Origin: Actinomycetota bacterium
GTDB taxonomy: Bacteria; Actinomycetota; Actinomycetes; Actinomycetales; Microbacteriaceae
Length of the DNA stretch: 5,068 nucleotides
Direction: 5' to 3'
NCBI GenBank assembly: GCA_016870695.1
Contig: VGAV01000219.1
Span: 1 to 5,068, forward strand
The translations under genes were made by a program, and so were the position numbers. Below, in pieces: positions 1 to 5,068 of the stretch; within the stretch, counting starts at the first letter, position 1, and each line of letters opens with the position of its first letter. The notes under the pieces are model-generated. The model worked only from the letters and a program-made list of their open reading frames with translations, was not told where the DNA came from and did not search any database.

Positions 1-453
1 TGCGACGGCCAGGGCCATCGCCGGCGGCAGCGTCCGCGCGAGGTCGATGACGGTATCGAGGGCGGTCGACACGGTGATGCCGTCGTCGCTCTCCACCTCG
101 CGAGGCATTCGACTGGTGTGGGCCGTGACATCGCCGTACGTGAGAGAACGGGATCGCCGCGCATCGAAGATGTGAATCGCGCGCGGGTGGCCGAAGATCG
201 GCAGGCCCCGAAGGGCGGCCGCGGATTCGTGGGAGAAGACGGACGTCGGCCGCGTGAGCGCCAGGGCGTGAACACGGAGGAGATACCTGTCCCACTCCGG
301 CAGTGCATCCCACGCCTCGTGCGGGGTGTACACGCCATGGCGCACCCGCCGCAGGGACGGGTCCTCGGCCGGGTATCGGGCGGCCGCTGCCGCGTCGGCC
401 GCGAGCAGCAGGGGCGCGGGCGGTGGACGGAACGCGGAGGAATCGGCATCCAT
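1..453 (-). CDS. AbiEi-antitoxin-like winged-helix protein (partial, C-terminus beyond left edge)
   Basis: The minus strand is open for exactly 151 codons from an ATG at 453 to the left edge, so the C-terminal part is missing. The start reads MDADSSAF. Next come an Ala-rich helix (about residues 15-28), the block LRRVRHGVYTP (34-44), a W/R-rich helix (48-62), SVFSHESAAALRGLPIFG (71-88), and VSTALDTVIDLART (128-141). This order is what I know from actinobacterial proteins annotated as type IV toxin-antitoxin AbiEi-family antitoxin-domain proteins. In these, an N-terminal winged helix is followed by the SHESAA-LGLP segment, and some carry a Vsr/DUF559-like C-terminus. No AbiEii nucleotidyltransferase partner is visible, and such proteins often occur as orphans, so an antitoxin role is not shown; it may simply bind DNA. 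No clear Shine-Dalgarno precedes the ATG, so the message may be leaderless. The gene is divergent from rplK, where nusG would be expected. Confidence 0.78.
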   Translation of the reverse strand, partial: MDADSSAFRPPPAPLLLAADAAAAARYPAEDPSLRRVRHGVYTPHEAWDALPEWDRYLLRVHALALTRPTSVFSHESAAALRGLPIFGHPRAIHIFDARRSRSLTYGDVTAHTSRMPREVESDDGITVSTALDTVIDLARTLPPAMALAVA

Positions 454-520
454 CGGACGAGGGTGGCATTTCGTCCCGCCGCGATGTCGGACCGGCGGTG
501 ATCTGTGGACAGCGTGGGGC

Positions 521-585
521 AGTAAACGCTCGCTCGCGGTGGAAACGCCGTGTCACGGCGTTTCCACCGGCGGCGAGCGTTTACT
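521..585. repeat. 65-base near-perfect inverted repeat
   Basis: Arms 521-552 and 554-585 surround a single central base (T553). They match at 29 of 32 positions; the only mismatches are in the short block 534-536 against 570-572. The outer half-arm is AGTAAACGCTCGC and the inner half-arm is GGTGGAAACGCCGTG. There is no T-run after either arm. It lies between divergent genes, so a terminator for either gene is not expected. It could be a dispersed palindromic element, a regulator site, or a leftover terminator of a gene once adjacent. Confidence 0.9.
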
Positions 586-620
586 GGCGAAGGACCAGCG
601 GGCGTGCGGGCGGGGGCAGC

Positions 621-656
621 GGCAGGGGCGGACAGGCAGGGGCGGACAGGCAGGGG
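621..656 (+). repeat. 14-base G-rich tandem repeat, about 2.6 copies
   Basis: The unit GGCAGGGGCGGACA is present at 621-634 and again at 635-648 without change, followed by eight matching bases at 649-656. Together with the following runs (653-657, 659-661, 663-665) it gives a plus-strand series of G-tracts just upstream of the rplK promoter. Confidence 0.85.
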
Positions 657-688
657 GAGGGAGGGATGCCGGGAGGGCCGACGTCGCG

Positions 689-694
689 TATGAT
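689..694 (+). promoter_or_regulatory. Putative -10 element of the rplK-rplA promoter
   Basis: TATGAT is a close match to the primary-sigma -10 consensus and is the only such AT-rich hexamer in this GC-rich region. Transcription would start near 701, giving a leader of about 95 bases. No good -35 is seen; the bases about 18 upstream (GATGCC, 665-670) are a poor match. A dedicated promoter is expected because no co-directional gene lies immediately upstream. Confidence 0.6.
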
Positions 695-729
695 GAGGAG
701 GTTGCGTGCTTCGGCGCGTGACGACCGCT

Positions 730-778
730 GCCCGGATCCGCCGGGTCTGCGGGAGAGCGCGGGCATCCGCCCCCGCTC
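730..778 (+). promoter_or_regulatory. Structured rplK leader (two hairpins; possible L1 control region)
   Basis: Two stems can form in the inferred 5' leader. One is CCCGG 731-735 with CCGGG 741-745. The other is GAGCG 755-759 with CGCTC 774-778, continued inside by GGG 761-763 with CCC 770-772. In other bacteria L1 represses its own rplKA message by binding the leader, so this is the place to look for such a site. I could not recognise the L1 target motif itself, so the regulatory role is inference. Confidence 0.3.
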
Positions 779-795
779 GAGGAAAGGAAGAGGAA

Positions 796-1227
796 ATGGC
801 ACCCAAGAAGAAGGTGACCGGCCTGATCAAGCTCCAGATCAACGCCGGTGCTGCCAACCCGGCGCCGCCGATCGGTCCGGCGCTCGGTCAGCACGGCGTC
901 AACATCATGGAGTTCTGCAAGGCGTACAACGCCGCGACTGAGTCGCAGCGCGGCAACGTCATCCCCGTGGAGATCACCGTCTACGAGGACCGCAGCTTCA
1001 CGTTCATCCTGAAGACGCCCCCGGCCGCTGAGCTCATCAAGAAGGCCGCCGGCCTGCCCAAGGGCTCGGCCACTCCGCACACCGTCAAGGTGGGCAAGCT
1101 CACCAAGGAGCAGGTGCGCGAGATCGCGACGACCAAGCAGCCCGACCTGAACGCCAACGACATCGAGGCCGCGGCCAAGATCATCGCCGGCACCGCCCGC
1201 TCCATGGGCATCACGGTCGAGGACTAA
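796..1227 (+). CDS. rplK: Large-subunit ribosomal protein uL11
   Basis: The protein has 143 residues, the usual length for bacterial L11. It is part of the GTPase-associated centre of the 50S subunit, where it binds 23S rRNA near helices 43/44 with the L10-L12 stalk. The proline-rich N-terminal segment [20 protein letters not shown] (21-40) is the conserved region that contributes to thiostrepton-type antibiotic binding. RSFTF and [13 protein letters not shown] follow in the middle, and the C-terminal RNA-binding signature ends in [12 protein letters not shown]. The ATG at 796 gives the standard MAPKKKVTG start and has the purine-rich AGGAAGAGG a few bases upstream. A GTG at 706 in the same frame would add 30 atypical residues and lies inside the inferred leader. 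rplA follows after 12 bases, so the two are almost certainly one transcript. The three proline positions in the loop are intact, so nothing suggests resistance by L11 mutation. Confidence 0.98.
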   Translation: MAPKKKVTGLIKLQINAGAANPAPPIGPALGQHGVNIMEFCKAYNAATESQRGNVIPVEITVYEDRSFTFILKTPPAAELIKKAAGLPKGSATPHTVKVGKLTKEQVREIATTKQPDLNANDIEAAAKIIAGTARSMGITVED

Positions 1228-1239
1228 GGGGAGAAGAAC

Positions 1240-1932
1240 ATGGCTACCAAGTCCAAGGCATTCCGGGCCGCCGCCGAGAAGATCGCGCCCGACACGTACT
1301 ACACCCCCGCCGACGCCGTCGCCCTCGCCAAGGAGACCGGCTCGAAGAAGTTCGACTCGACCGTCGAGGTCGCGCTGAAGCTCGCGGTGGACCCCCGTAA
1401 GGCGGACCAGATGGTCCGCGGCACGGTCATCCTGCCCCACGGCACGGGTAAGACCGCGCGCGTCATCGTCTTCGCCAACGGCCCCGCGGCCGAGGCGGCC
1501 CTCGCCGCCGGTGCGGACGAGGTCGGCGGCGCCGAGCTCATCGAGAAGGTCGCCGGCGGCTACACCGCGTTCGACGCGGCCGTCGCCACGCCCGAGCTCA
1601 TGGGCCAGGTCGGTCGCCTCGGTAAGGTCCTCGGACCCCGCGGCCTCATGCCGAACCCCAAGACCGGCACCGTGACCCCCAACCCGGCCAAGGCCGTCGA
1701 GGAGATCAAGGGCGGAAAGATCGAGTTCCGCGTCGACAAGCACGCCAACGTGCACTTCGTCGTCGGCAAGGCCTCGTTCTCGGCCGAGCAGCTCGACGAG
1801 AACCTCGCCGCCGCGCTCGAGGAGATCGTCCGCCTCAAGCCGTCCAGCTCGAAGGGCCGCTACATCCAGAAGGGCGCCGTCTCGACCACCTTCGGTCCCG
1901 GCATCCCGCTGGACGTCAACGCCATCGCGTAA
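1240..1932 (+). CDS. rplA: Large-subunit ribosomal protein uL1
   Basis: The protein has 230 residues, the normal length for bacterial L1, the protein of the mobile L1 stalk that helps release deacylated tRNA from the E site. The family signature is at about residues 125-145: [19 protein letters not shown]. The N-terminal domain-I strand [14 protein letters not shown] and the segment [20 protein letters not shown] in domain I's second half are both typical. L1 is also the translational repressor of rplK-rplA in several bacteria. The ATG at 1240 has the purine-rich GGGGAGA (1228-1234) just upstream and lies 12 bases after the rplK stop. A strong stem-loop begins 12 bases after the stop. rplJ-rplL do not follow; an ABC transporter does. 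Confidence 0.98.
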   Translation: MATKSKAFRAAAEKIAPDTYYTPADAVALAKETGSKKFDSTVEVALKLAVDPRKADQMVRGTVILPHGTGKTARVIVFANGPAAEAALAAGADEVGGAELIEKVAGGYTAFDAAVATPELMGQVGRLGKVLGPRGLMPNPKTGTVTPNPAKAVEEIKGGKIEFRVDKHANVHFVVGKASFSAEQLDENLAAALEEIVRLKPSSSKGRYIQKGAVSTTFGPGIPLDVNAIA

Positions 1933-1943
1933 CGCTCCGCGTC

Positions 1944-1982
1944 CGAGAACCCCGTCGTGCCCTGTGCGCGGCGGGGTTCTCG
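1944..1982 (+). terminator. Stem-loop terminator after rplA
   Basis: CGAGAACCCCG (1944-1954) pairs perfectly with CGGGGTTCTCG (1972-1982). Pairing continues inward (1955-1960 with 1966-1971, two G-U pairs) to a loop of about five bases, giving roughly 17 bp. There is no U-tract, which is common for hairpin terminators in GC-rich actinobacteria. The position 12 bases past the rplA stop supports an end-of-operon role. Confidence 0.8.
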
Positions 1983-1996
1983 CATGAACGGACCTG

Positions 1997-2040
1997 CAAC
2001 ACGGCGTCATCCGGGAAGACCTGGATGCCAGGACGTGTTG
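1997..2040. repeat. Nested inverted repeats upstream of the binding-protein gene
   Basis: The outer arms are CAACACG (1997-2003) and CGTGTTG (2034-2040). Within them is CCTGG-ATG-CCAGG (2020-2032). Both are perfect but short. They could form a small leader structure or be protein-binding half-sites. No convincing promoter hexamers were found here; TTGTGC (2038-2043) is a weak -35 candidate with no good -10. Confidence 0.45.
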
Positions 2041-2047
2041 TGCTTGC

Positions 2048-2066
2048 ATGTGCGCGTCGCGCACAT
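2048..2066. promoter_or_regulatory. Perfect 19-base palindrome, candidate operator
   Basis: ATGTGCGCG and CGCGCACAT are exact reverse complements around a single central T (2057). The dyad ends 34 bases before the start codon of the binding-protein gene, where a repressor site covering a promoter would be expected. Length and symmetry resemble a dimeric-regulator site. The regulator is unknown, and a small RNA hairpin is an alternative. Confidence 0.5.
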
Positions 2067-2100
2067 CTCACCCCTGCCCCGCAATCCCACAGGAACAGCC

Positions 2101-2907
2101 ATGCCCCGTCGCCGTTTGTCCGTCCTTGCCGCAGGCCTCGCCGCTGCCGCCCTCACCCTCACCGCGTGCAGCGGGGGATCGTCCGAGTCCGGCTCCGCCG
2201 CCGCGGGCGAAGACCTGGGCCTGGTGAGCTCCGGCACCCTGACCGTCGCCACCGAGGGCACCTATCGTCCCTTCTCGTACCACGACGAGACCGGCGAGCT
2301 GGTCGGCTTCGACGTCGAGATCGCCGAGGCGGTCGCCGAGAAGCTCGGTCTCGACATCCGCTTCCAGGAGACCCAGTGGGACGCGATCTTCGCGGGTCTC
2401 GACGCGGGTCGCTTCGACGTCATCGGCAACCAGGTCTCCATCAACGCCGAGCGCCAGGAGAAGTACCTCTTCAGCGAGCCGTACACCGTCTCGCGCGGTG
2501 TCATCGTGACCACCGAGGACGACGACTCCATCTCGAGCTTCGCCGACCTCGCGGGAAAGACCACCGCCCAGTCGCTCACCAGCAACTGGTACGAGCTCGC
2601 CACCGACAGCGGCGCGCAGGTCGAGGCCGTCGAGGGCTGGGCCCAGGCGGTCGCCCTGCTGCAGCAGGGACGCGTGGATGCCACGGTGAACGACCAGCTC
2701 ACCTACCTCGACTACGAGAAGACGAACAGCCCGACCGGACTGAAGATCGCCGCCGAGACCGAGGAGACCTCGGACAGCGCCTTCGCGTTCACGAAGGACA
2801 AGCAGGCCCTCGCCGACGCGATCGACGGCGCGCTCGACGAGCTGCGTGCCGACGGCACGCTCGCTGAGATCAGCGAGAAGTACTTCGGGGCCGACGTCAC
2901 GCAGTGA
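2101..2907 (+). CDS. tcyA: Lipoprotein solute-binding protein of an amino-acid ABC importer, probably cystine
   Basis: This 268-residue protein should be the extracellular receptor, tethered to the membrane, that delivers substrate to the permease encoded downstream. The N-terminus MPRRR is followed by a hydrophobic stretch and a lipobox LTAC with the lipidated Cys at 23, then a Ser/Gly linker. The family-3 signature GFDVEIAEAVAEKL is at 69-82. R118, in NQVSINAERQEKY, is the expected alpha-carboxylate-binding arginine. SLTSNWYELA, QGRVDATVND and the terminus EKYFGADVTQ match what I know of cystine-binding TcyA and FliY proteins. Cystine is therefore favoured over Gln, Glu or Arg, but this is inferred. 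The ATG at 2101 has AGGA at 2091-2094 and gives a proper signal peptide; an in-frame GTG at 1957 would bury that signal behind 48 residues overlapping the rplA terminator. The last codons and stop lie in the first copy of a 34-base tandem repeat. Confidence 0.92.
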   Translation: MPRRRLSVLAAGLAAAALTLTACSGGSSESGSAAAGEDLGLVSSGTLTVATEGTYRPFSYHDETGELVGFDVEIAEAVAEKLGLDIRFQETQWDAIFAGLDAGRFDVIGNQVSINAERQEKYLFSEPYTVSRGVIVTTEDDDSISSFADLAGKTTAQSLTSNWYELATDSGAQVEAVEGWAQAVALLQQGRVDATVNDQLTYLDYEKTNSPTGLKIAAETEETSDSAFAFTKDKQALADAIDGALDELRADGTLAEISEKYFGADVTQ

Positions 2908-2994
2908 AGCGAGGGGCGTCCGAGAAGACGTCACGCAGTGAAGCGAGTGACGTCCGAAGGGACGTCACGCAGTGAAGCGAGGGGCGTCCGTCAC
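2893..2994 (+). repeat. 34-base tandem repeat, three copies, including the stop of the binding-protein gene
   Basis: Copies start at 2893, 2927 and 2961, exactly 34 bases apart. All three begin GACGTCACGCAGTGAAGCGA. Copies 1 and 3 agree over 30 bases; copy 2 differs from them at two positions within that span. The last four bases differ in every copy. Copy 1 encodes the final residues DVTQ and the TGA stop, so copies 2 and 3 look like duplicated gene ends. GTGACGTCC (2947-2955) and GGACGTCAC (2960-2968) form a perfect 9-bp hairpin with a GAAG loop, and GACGTCAC/GTGACGTC (2927-2934, 2947-2954) is an alternative pairing. Confidence 0.92.
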
Positions 2995-3012
2995 GGACAC
3001 GCTGTAAACCCC

Positions 3013-3064
3013 CGCACCGCATCCGCCTCTCCCGCCTAGCGTGGAGGGGCGGATGCCGCGTGCG
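3013..3064 (+). terminator. Strong stem-loop between binding-protein and permease genes
   Basis: GCATCCGCCTCTCC (3019-3032) pairs with GGAGGGGCGGATGC (3043-3056): 14 bp with one G-U and a 10-base loop (3033-3042). After a small internal bulge, CGCAC (3013-3017) can pair with GTGCG (3060-3064). It ends about 20 bases before the permease ATG. It may be a partial terminator or an mRNA-stabilising 3' structure for the binding-protein message. The loop contains TAGCGT (3037-3042), which could instead be an actinobacterial -10 for a separate permease promoter; no clear -35 supports that. Confidence 0.6.
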
Positions 3065-3083
3065 GCGACGAGGAAGGAGGGGC

Positions 3084-3749
3084 ATGGACGACATCTGGAG
3101 ACTTCTGATCGACTCGTTCTGGCCCATGCTGCTGGCGGGGCTGCGAGGGACGATCCCCCTGTCGCTCGCGTCGTTCGCGATCGGTCTCGTCATCGCGTTG
3201 GCGATGGCCCTGCTGCGGCTTTCACGCAACATCGTGCTGTCGGGCTTCGCGCGCTTCTACATCTCGATCATCCGCGGCACGCCGCTGCTGGTGCAGCTGT
3301 TCGTGATCTTCTACGGCCTGCCCGCCATCAACGTCACGATCGATCCGTTCCCGGCCGCCGTCATCGCGTTCTCGCTGAACGTCGGCGGGTACGCGGCCGA
3401 GGTCATCCGCGCCGCGATCCTCTCGGTGCCCCGCGGGCAGTGGGAGGCGGCGCACACCGTGGGCCTGTCCCCGCGCAAGACGCTCACCCGCATCGTGCTG
3501 CCGCAGGCGGCCCGCGTGTCCGTGCCGCCGCTGTCGAACACCTTCATCTCCCTGGTGAAGGACAGCTCCCTGGCATCCCTCATCCTCGTCACCGAGCTGT
3601 TCCGGCAGGCGCAGAACATCGCGGCGTTCTCGTACGAGTTCATGGCCGTGTATCTCGAGGCCGCGTTGATCTACTGGCTGTTCTGCCTCGTGCTGTCGTC
3701 GGGGCAGAGCGTGATCGAGAGGAGGCTGGACCGCTATGTCGCACGCTGA
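3084..3749 (+). CDS. tcyB: Amino-acid ABC importer permease (His/Glu/Gln/Arg/cystine type)
   Basis: This 221-residue inner-membrane protein would form the translocation channel, probably as a homodimer because only one permease gene is present. Hydrophobic segments lie at about 14-44, 66-80, 89-112, 150-170 and 188-208, consistent with the roughly five-helix HisM/GlnP-type family. RGTPLLVQLF (64-73) is the typical polar amino-acid permease motif. The EAA loop that docks the ATPase is EAAHTVGLSP with the downstream LPQA (121-142). SNTFISLVKDSSLAS (151-165) is also characteristic. The ATG at 3084 has AGGAAGGAGG at 3071-3080. A GTG at 3060 in the same frame would add eight Arg-rich residues encoded within the ribosome-binding site and is rejected. 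The gene lies 176 bases after the binding-protein gene and overlaps the ATPase gene by 14 bases. The cystine assignment comes from the binding protein; the permease alone only shows polar amino-acid uptake. Confidence 0.93.
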   Translation: MDDIWRLLIDSFWPMLLAGLRGTIPLSLASFAIGLVIALAMALLRLSRNIVLSGFARFYISIIRGTPLLVQLFVIFYGLPAINVTIDPFPAAVIAFSLNVGGYAAEVIRAAILSVPRGQWEAAHTVGLSPRKTLTRIVLPQAARVSVPPLSNTFISLVKDSSLASLILVTELFRQAQNIAAFSYEFMAVYLEAALIYWLFCLVLSSGQSVIERRLDRYVAR

Positions 3750-4539
3750 CGATCCCCTCACGCCCGCCGTCCCGGCCGACGAGACGCCGCTGCTGCGGGT
3801 CCGCGGCCTGGAGAAGAGCTTCGGCGCGAATCGCGTGCTGGACGGCGTCGACCTGCAGGTGAACCGCGGGGACGTGCTGGTGCTCATCGGCCCCTCGGGC
3901 TCGGGCAAGACCACGGTGCTGCGGTGCCTCAACGGGCTCGAGACCCCGGACCGGGGCGAGGTCGTCTTCGACGGCGGCCCCGCGGTGGACTTCGGCGCGA
4001 AGGTGTCGAAGACGGACCGCAACGCGCTGCGCGACCGCTCCGCGATGGTCTTCCAGCACCACAACCTCTTCCCGCACCTCACGGTGCTGCAGAACGTGAC
4101 TGAGGGGCCGATCCAGGCGCACGGCGTGCCCAAGGCCGAGGCGGTCGCCCGTGCGGAGCGTCTGCTCGACCGCGTCGGTCTCGCCGAGAAGCGCGACGCG
4201 TATCCGTTCGAGCTGTCCGGCGGCCAGCAGCAGCGGGTCGGCATCGTCCGCGCGCTCGCTCTGGAGCCGCAGCTGCTGCTCTTCGACGAGCCGACGAGCG
4301 CCCTGGACCCGGAGCTCGTCGGCGAGGTGCTGTCGGTGCTCCGCGAGCTCGCGGACGAGGGGTGGACGATGGTCATCGTGACCCACGAGCTGCAGTTCGC
4401 CCGCCAGGTCGCCGACGAGGTGCTGTTCTTCGACGACGGTGTCATCGTCGAGCGGGGAGCCCCGGAGAAGCTGTTCACCCATCCCGAGAAGGACCGGACC
4501 CGCCGGTTCCTCGACCGCATCCTGCGCCCCCTGGACTGA
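3736..4539 (+). CDS. tcyC: Amino-acid ABC importer ATP-binding protein
   Basis: This 267-residue cytoplasmic ATPase should power the importer by dimerising on the permease EAA loops. All nucleotide-binding motifs are intact: Walker A GPSGSGKTT (52-60), Q-loop Q107 in MVFQHHNLFPHLT, signature LSGGQQQR (160-167), Walker B LLLFDE with catalytic E185, D-loop SALD (188-191) and switch H217 in VTHE. MVFQHHNLFPHLTVLQNV is typical of the polar amino-acid subfamily. It has roughly 18 more N-terminal residues than the usual 240-250; these are Pro/Asp-rich and probably disordered. The ATG at 3736 lies inside the permease gene, 14 bases before its end, with AGGAGG at 3720-3725, so the two are likely translationally coupled. 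No other in-frame ATG fits before the first beta-strand. Confidence 0.95.
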   Translation: MSHADDPLTPAVPADETPLLRVRGLEKSFGANRVLDGVDLQVNRGDVLVLIGPSGSGKTTVLRCLNGLETPDRGEVVFDGGPAVDFGAKVSKTDRNALRDRSAMVFQHHNLFPHLTVLQNVTEGPIQAHGVPKAEAVARAERLLDRVGLAEKRDAYPFELSGGQQQRVGIVRALALEPQLLLFDEPTSALDPELVGEVLSVLRELADEGWTMVIVTHELQFARQVADEVLFFDDGVIVERGAPEKLFTHPEKDRTRRFLDRILRPLD

Positions 4540-4542
4540 GCC

Positions 4543-5068
4543 ATGTCACGACTGACCCGTCTTCTCGGGATCGACGTCCCCGTCGTCCTCGGCCCGTTCG
4601 GCGGGCTGTCGTCCGTAGCGCTGACCGCGGCGGTGAGCGAGGCCGGCGGCCTCGGCTCGTTCGGCCTCTACGGTTACACGCCGGACCGCATCGCCGAGAC
4701 GGTCGCCGCTCTCCGCGCCGCGACCGCCCGCCCGATCGCGGTCAATCTGTGGCTGCCCCGCGGCGACGAGGTGGTTCCGGCCGAGGTCGACCTGCGTCCC
4801 CACCTCGACGCCCACGCGGGGCTGTTCGCCGACGCCGGCGCGGAGGTTCCTGTCCCGCCGTCGGCATTCATGCCGGACGTCGAGGCGCAGCTGGACGCCG
4901 TCCTCGAGGCGCGTCCGCACGTCCTCAGCGTCGTCTTCGGGGTCCCGGATGCCGCCACCCTCTCGCGCGCCCGGGATCGCGGCATCCGCGTCGTCGGCAC
5001 CGCCACCTCGGTGGCCGAGGCCGTCGCGCTCGACGAGGCGGGCGTGGACGCGATCGTGGCGACCGGGG
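4543..5068 (+). CDS. Nitronate monooxygenase-like FMN enzyme (partial, runs off right edge)
   Basis: An open frame of 175 complete codons runs from the ATG at 4543 to the window end. The translation starts MSRLTRLLGIDVPVVLGPFG, then has LTAAVSEAGGLGSFGLYGYTP (27-47, the glycine-rich FMN-barrel start of the 2-nitropropane dioxygenase family), RPIAVNLWLP (63-72), VLSVVFGVP (127-135) and GTATSVAEA (152-160). It ends at IVATG, just before the EAGGHR-type motif expected in the missing half. Members of this TIM-barrel flavoprotein family oxidise alkyl nitronates, but many annotated members have unknown substrates. The start lies three bases after the ATPase stop with no clear Shine-Dalgarno, which suggests coupled translation at the end of the transporter operon. 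A link between the enzyme and the transported amino acid is not evident. Confidence 0.9.
   Translation, partial: MSRLTRLLGIDVPVVLGPFGGLSSVALTAAVSEAGGLGSFGLYGYTPDRIAETVAALRAATARPIAVNLWLPRGDEVVPAEVDLRPHLDAHAGLFADAGAEVPVPPSAFMPDVEAQLDAVLEARPHVLSVVFGVPDAATLSRARDRGIRVVGTATSVAEAVALDEAGVDAIVATG

Larger units (their letters stand above)
454..795. other. Divergent intergenic region between the AbiEi-like gene and rplK
   Basis: This 342-base stretch has no convincing gene. Left to right it holds about 65 bases with no recognisable promoter for the minus-strand gene, a long palindrome (521-585), a G-rich tract with a 14-base tandem repeat (621-656), the rplK promoter -10 (689-694), and a leader of roughly 95 bases with two short hairpins. 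Reading frames across it are shadow frames with Arg/Gly-rich, low-quality translations. Confidence 0.7.

Noticed and set aside
706..795. GTG start giving L11 a 30-residue N-terminal extension
   Set aside because: The extension is Arg/Ala-rich and unlike any L11, begins only about 12 bases after the -10 element, and the ATG at 796 has a good ribosome-binding site and the standard L11 start.
118..941. Plus-strand frames in the upstream region (118-501, 303-941, 326-721)
   Set aside because: They overlap each other, run antisense to the AbiEi-like gene or through the palindrome and leader, and have Arg/Gly-rich translations without domain features.
553..2064. Long 503-residue minus-strand open frame across rplK-rplA
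   Set aside because: It is antisense to two certain ribosomal genes, has Arg/Leu/Gly/Asp-rich low-complexity translation typical of a GC-rich shadow frame, and no recognisable domain.
1957..2100. GTG start extending the binding protein by 48 residues
   Set aside because: It would start inside the rplA terminator and put 48 residues before a normal lipoprotein signal peptide; the ATG at 2101 has its own ribosome-binding site.
2068..2934. 288-residue minus-strand frame opposite the binding-protein gene
   Set aside because: It is a shadow of the plus-strand gene, Gly/Leu/Val/Asp-rich without a recognisable motif.
2893..2994. CRISPR-like array
   Set aside because: The repeats are contiguous 34-base units whose intervening bases are also largely shared between copies, there are no unique spacers of normal length, and copy 1 is protein-coding.
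3222..4544. Long 440-residue minus-strand open frame across the permease and ATPase genes
   Set aside because: It is antisense to two genes with intact motifs, with a Ser/Arg-rich composition and no family resemblance.

Overview
This is a high-GC window (G/C-rich throughout, GCC/CTC/GAG-type codon choice) that reads like a Gram-positive actinobacterium. The density of GGATGCC-type words and the protein sequences suggest Microbacteriaceae, perhaps Microbacterium. That assignment is inference; no search was possible.

Layout, left to right. (1) Positions 1-453, minus strand: the N-terminal part of an AbiEi-antitoxin-like winged-helix protein that runs off the left edge. (2) 454-795: a 342-base divergent intergenic region. 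It holds a 65-base near-perfect inverted repeat (521-585), a G-rich 14-base tandem repeat (621-656), a good sigma-A-type -10 (TATGAT, 689-694) and a structured leader for rplK. (3) 796-1932: rplK (L11) and rplA (L1), 12 bases apart, closed by a strong stem-loop (1944-1982). (4) 1983-2100: a short region with three dyad symmetries, including a perfect 9+1+9 palindrome, ahead of the next gene. (5) 2101-4539: a polar amino-acid ABC importer made of a lipoprotein binding protein, one permease and one ATPase. The binding protein resembles cystine-binding TcyA/FliY proteins (SLTSN block, NQVSIN-ERQEKY block, C-terminus GADVTQ), so L-cystine is the best substrate guess. (6) 4543-5068: the N-terminal 175 codons of a nitronate monooxygenase-like FMN enzyme, starting three bases after the ATPase stop and cut by the right edge.

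The most unusual structure is between the binding-protein and permease genes (2893-3064). A 34-base unit containing the last codons and the stop of the binding-protein gene occurs three times in tandem, and it is followed by a 14-bp stem-loop just upstream of the permease. This arrangement could make the binding protein more abundant than the membrane components. A second point is that the gene upstream of rplK is not nusG, the usual neighbour, but an opposed antitoxin-like gene with a long palindrome in between.

I saw no mobile element, CRISPR array, tRNA or rRNA. Apart from the repeat structures, the window consists of recognisable, mostly housekeeping genes, and I do not see a new multi-gene system in it.
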